Of a stretch of DNA of 24,716 nt, positions 23,636 to 24,716 are shown in pieces. Position 1 is the first letter of the stretch. Each line of letters opens with the position of its first letter. The stretch comes from UBA8337 sp965662725 (lineage in GTDB: Bacteria > Pseudomonadota > Alphaproteobacteria > RS24). The position numbers and the translations under genes were made by a program. The DNA lies in assembly GCA_965662725.1 (NCBI GenBank), contig CBFIIT010000026.1, positions 1 through 24,716 on the forward strand, in the 5' to 3' direction. The notes beneath the pieces are model-generated. The model saw nothing but the letters and a program-made list of their open reading frames with translations, was not told the DNA's origin and ran no database searches.

Positions 23636-24716
23636 TTAGGCGGTCAGTGAATCCGGCGCCTGTTTTTCACGTTTGATAAGCAATTTATTCAGTGCACTGA
23701 TATAAGCCCGTGCAGAGGCCACCATCGTATCGGTATCGGCTGCGCGACCGGTCACGGTCTTGCCTTTTTCTTCCAGCCTTACGCTTACTTCAGCCTGCGC
23801 ATCGGTGCCTTCCGTTACTGCATGCACTTGATAAAGCTGCAATTTCGCCTCATGCGGAAACAGCCCTTTAATGGCGTTAAACGTCGCATCGACAGGCCCG
23901 TCACCAGTGCTCTCAATCTCGGTTTCCGTGCCATCAATGTCCAGCTTCAAAGTCGCTCGCTGCGGTCCTTCCGAACCGGCAAGCACACGCAATGATACAA
24001 TCTTGACACGGTCGGCACCCTTGGCCACTTCATCATCAACCAGCGCGACAATATCATCGTCAAACACGTGTTTCTTGCGGTCAGCCAAATCCTTGAACCG
24101 AACGAAAGCTTCCTGCATTTGATTGTCGCCCAAATCATAACCCAAGGCTTTAATTTTCTCGCGGAAAGCATGGCGACCGGAATGTTTGCCCATAACCAGA
24201 GAGGTTTGCGAAATGCCGACACTTTCAGGCGTCATGATTTCGTATGTCTGATTATTCTTCAACATACCGTCTTGGTGAATACCGCTCTCATGGGCAAACG
24301 CATTCTGCCCGACAATCGCTTTATTATATTGCACCGGAAAGGCGGTGACAGAAGAGACCAGCTTGGAGCCGCGCGCCAACATGGTAGTCTCGATATTGGT
24401 CCATTGCGGCATCGCATCATTGCGCACATTCAACGCCATGACGATTTCTTCCAATGCCGCATTACCGGCCCGTTCACCCAAGCCGTTAATTGTGCATTCC
24501 ACTTGCCGCGCACCGGCTTGCACGCCGGACAGCGAATTGGCAACTGCCAATCCCAAATCATTATGACAATGGGTTGAGATAATCGCCTTATCCATATTCG
24601 GCACCCGCTCACGCAGCATGGTGATGATGTCGAAATATTCTTGTGGCACGGTATAGCCGACCGTGTCGGGAATATTGATGATGGTGGCACCGGCCTTAAT
24701 CGCGGTTTCCACTGTC
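23636..24716 (-). CDS. leuA: 2-isopropylmalate synthase, 5' end missing
   Basis: Condenses acetyl-CoA with 2-oxoisovalerate in leucine biosynthesis; the window keeps the last 359 residues. The frame runs off the right edge: the apparent start at 24712 is an internal GTG (Val) preceded by an in-frame Thr codon, so about 150 N-terminal residues are missing relative to the usual 510-530. Seen are the metal-site THCHNDLGLAVANSL, INGLGERAGNAALEE, and FAHESGIHQDGML of the TIM barrel. The C-terminal leucine-sensing dimerisation domain follows (about the last 130 residues, DGPVDATFNAIKGLF). It is the first visible gene of the leuA-mre run, with mreB following after 29 bases, an arrangement also known from other alphaproteobacteria. 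Confidence 0.96.
   Translation of the reverse strand, partial: TVETAIKAGATIINIPDTVGYTVPQEYFDIITMLRERVPNMDKAIISTHCHNDLGLAVANSLSGVQAGARQVECTINGLGERAGNAALEEIVMALNVRNDAMPQWTNIETTMLARGSKLVSSVTAFPVQYNKAIVGQNAFAHESGIHQDGMLKNNQTYEIMTPESVGISQTSLVMGKHSGRHAFREKIKALGYDLGDNQMQEAFVRFKDLADRKKHVFDDDIVALVDDEVAKGADRVKIVSLRVLAGSEGPQRATLKLDIDGTETEIESTGDGPVDATFNAIKGLFPHEAKLQLYQVHAVTEGTDAQAEVSVRLEEKGKTVTGRAADTDTMVASARAYISALNKLLIKREKQAPDSLTA

Noticed and set aside
24068..24577. 169-aa plus-strand ORF opposite leuA
   Set aside because: Fully antisense to a confident gene; no motif recognised.
1..24716. tRNA, rRNA, CRISPR array, insertion sequence
   Set aside because: No cloverleaf-like segment, no regularly spaced repeats and no transposase motif was found on reading either strand.

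Overview
The window looks like a chromosomal segment of an alphaproteobacterium with roughly 50-55% GC. The basis is a C4-pathway 5-aminolevulinate synthase (hemA), alphaproteobacterial conserved families (DUF1285, DUF6111, DUF3108), and a leuA-mreBCD-mrdA-rodA arrangement. Genus or order cannot be fixed from the sequence alone. No tRNA, rRNA, CRISPR array, insertion sequence or phage gene was seen.

Layout, left to right. (1) Positions 1-900 are an AT-richer, poorly recognisable stretch. It holds the 3' part of an unknown membrane protein, a structured intergenic region with a long imperfect inverted repeat, and a tiny one-helix membrane ORF that ends around a run of ten A. (2) Positions 900-4172 are a tight minus-strand housekeeping operon: GNAT acetyltransferase, DUF1285, CoA-type Nudix hydrolase, DUF6111 membrane protein and the CCA-adding tRNA nucleotidyltransferase. 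(3) Positions 4360-5307 hold a minus-strand Ca2+/Na+ antiporter-family protein. (4) Positions 5469-10691 are a plus-strand catabolic group: FadD3/FadD19-like acyl-CoA synthetase, an atypical D-2-hydroxyacid dehydrogenase, and two dissimilar acyl-CoA dehydrogenases. It is closed by a strong intrinsic terminator. (5) Positions 10791-15930 run on the plus strand: a 75-aa unknown, hemA, hemH, a small membrane protein coupled to a Spinster-like MFS transporter, and a secreted DUF3108 protein. (6) Positions 16133-16680 hold a cold-shock protein and a glutaredoxin. (7) Positions 16681-24716 are a minus-strand run: leuA (cut by the right edge), then mreB, mreC, mreD, mrdA (PBP2), rodA and a membrane-anchored M20 metallopeptidase.

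How the genes work together. The mre/mrd group forms the elongasome that builds the lateral cell wall, and its cistrons overlap by 1-4 bases. An M20 peptidase follows rodA after only ten bases, with its ribosome binding site touching the rodA stop. hemA and hemH are the first and last enzymes of haem synthesis, 12 nt apart. The two acyl-CoA dehydrogenases are complementary: the first carries the likely catalytic Glu (E247) but no flavin-binding RKQFG motif. The second has RKQFG and HGGIG but Gly at the base position. This is the signature of a heterotetrameric (alpha2beta2) enzyme like those of actinobacterial steroid side-chain breakdown. With the FadD19-like synthetase and a 2-hydroxyacid dehydrogenase whose catalytic Glu is replaced by Tyr, this group is the best candidate in the window for an undescribed pathway, though its substrate cannot be read from sequence. 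The rest is mostly ordinary core genome.
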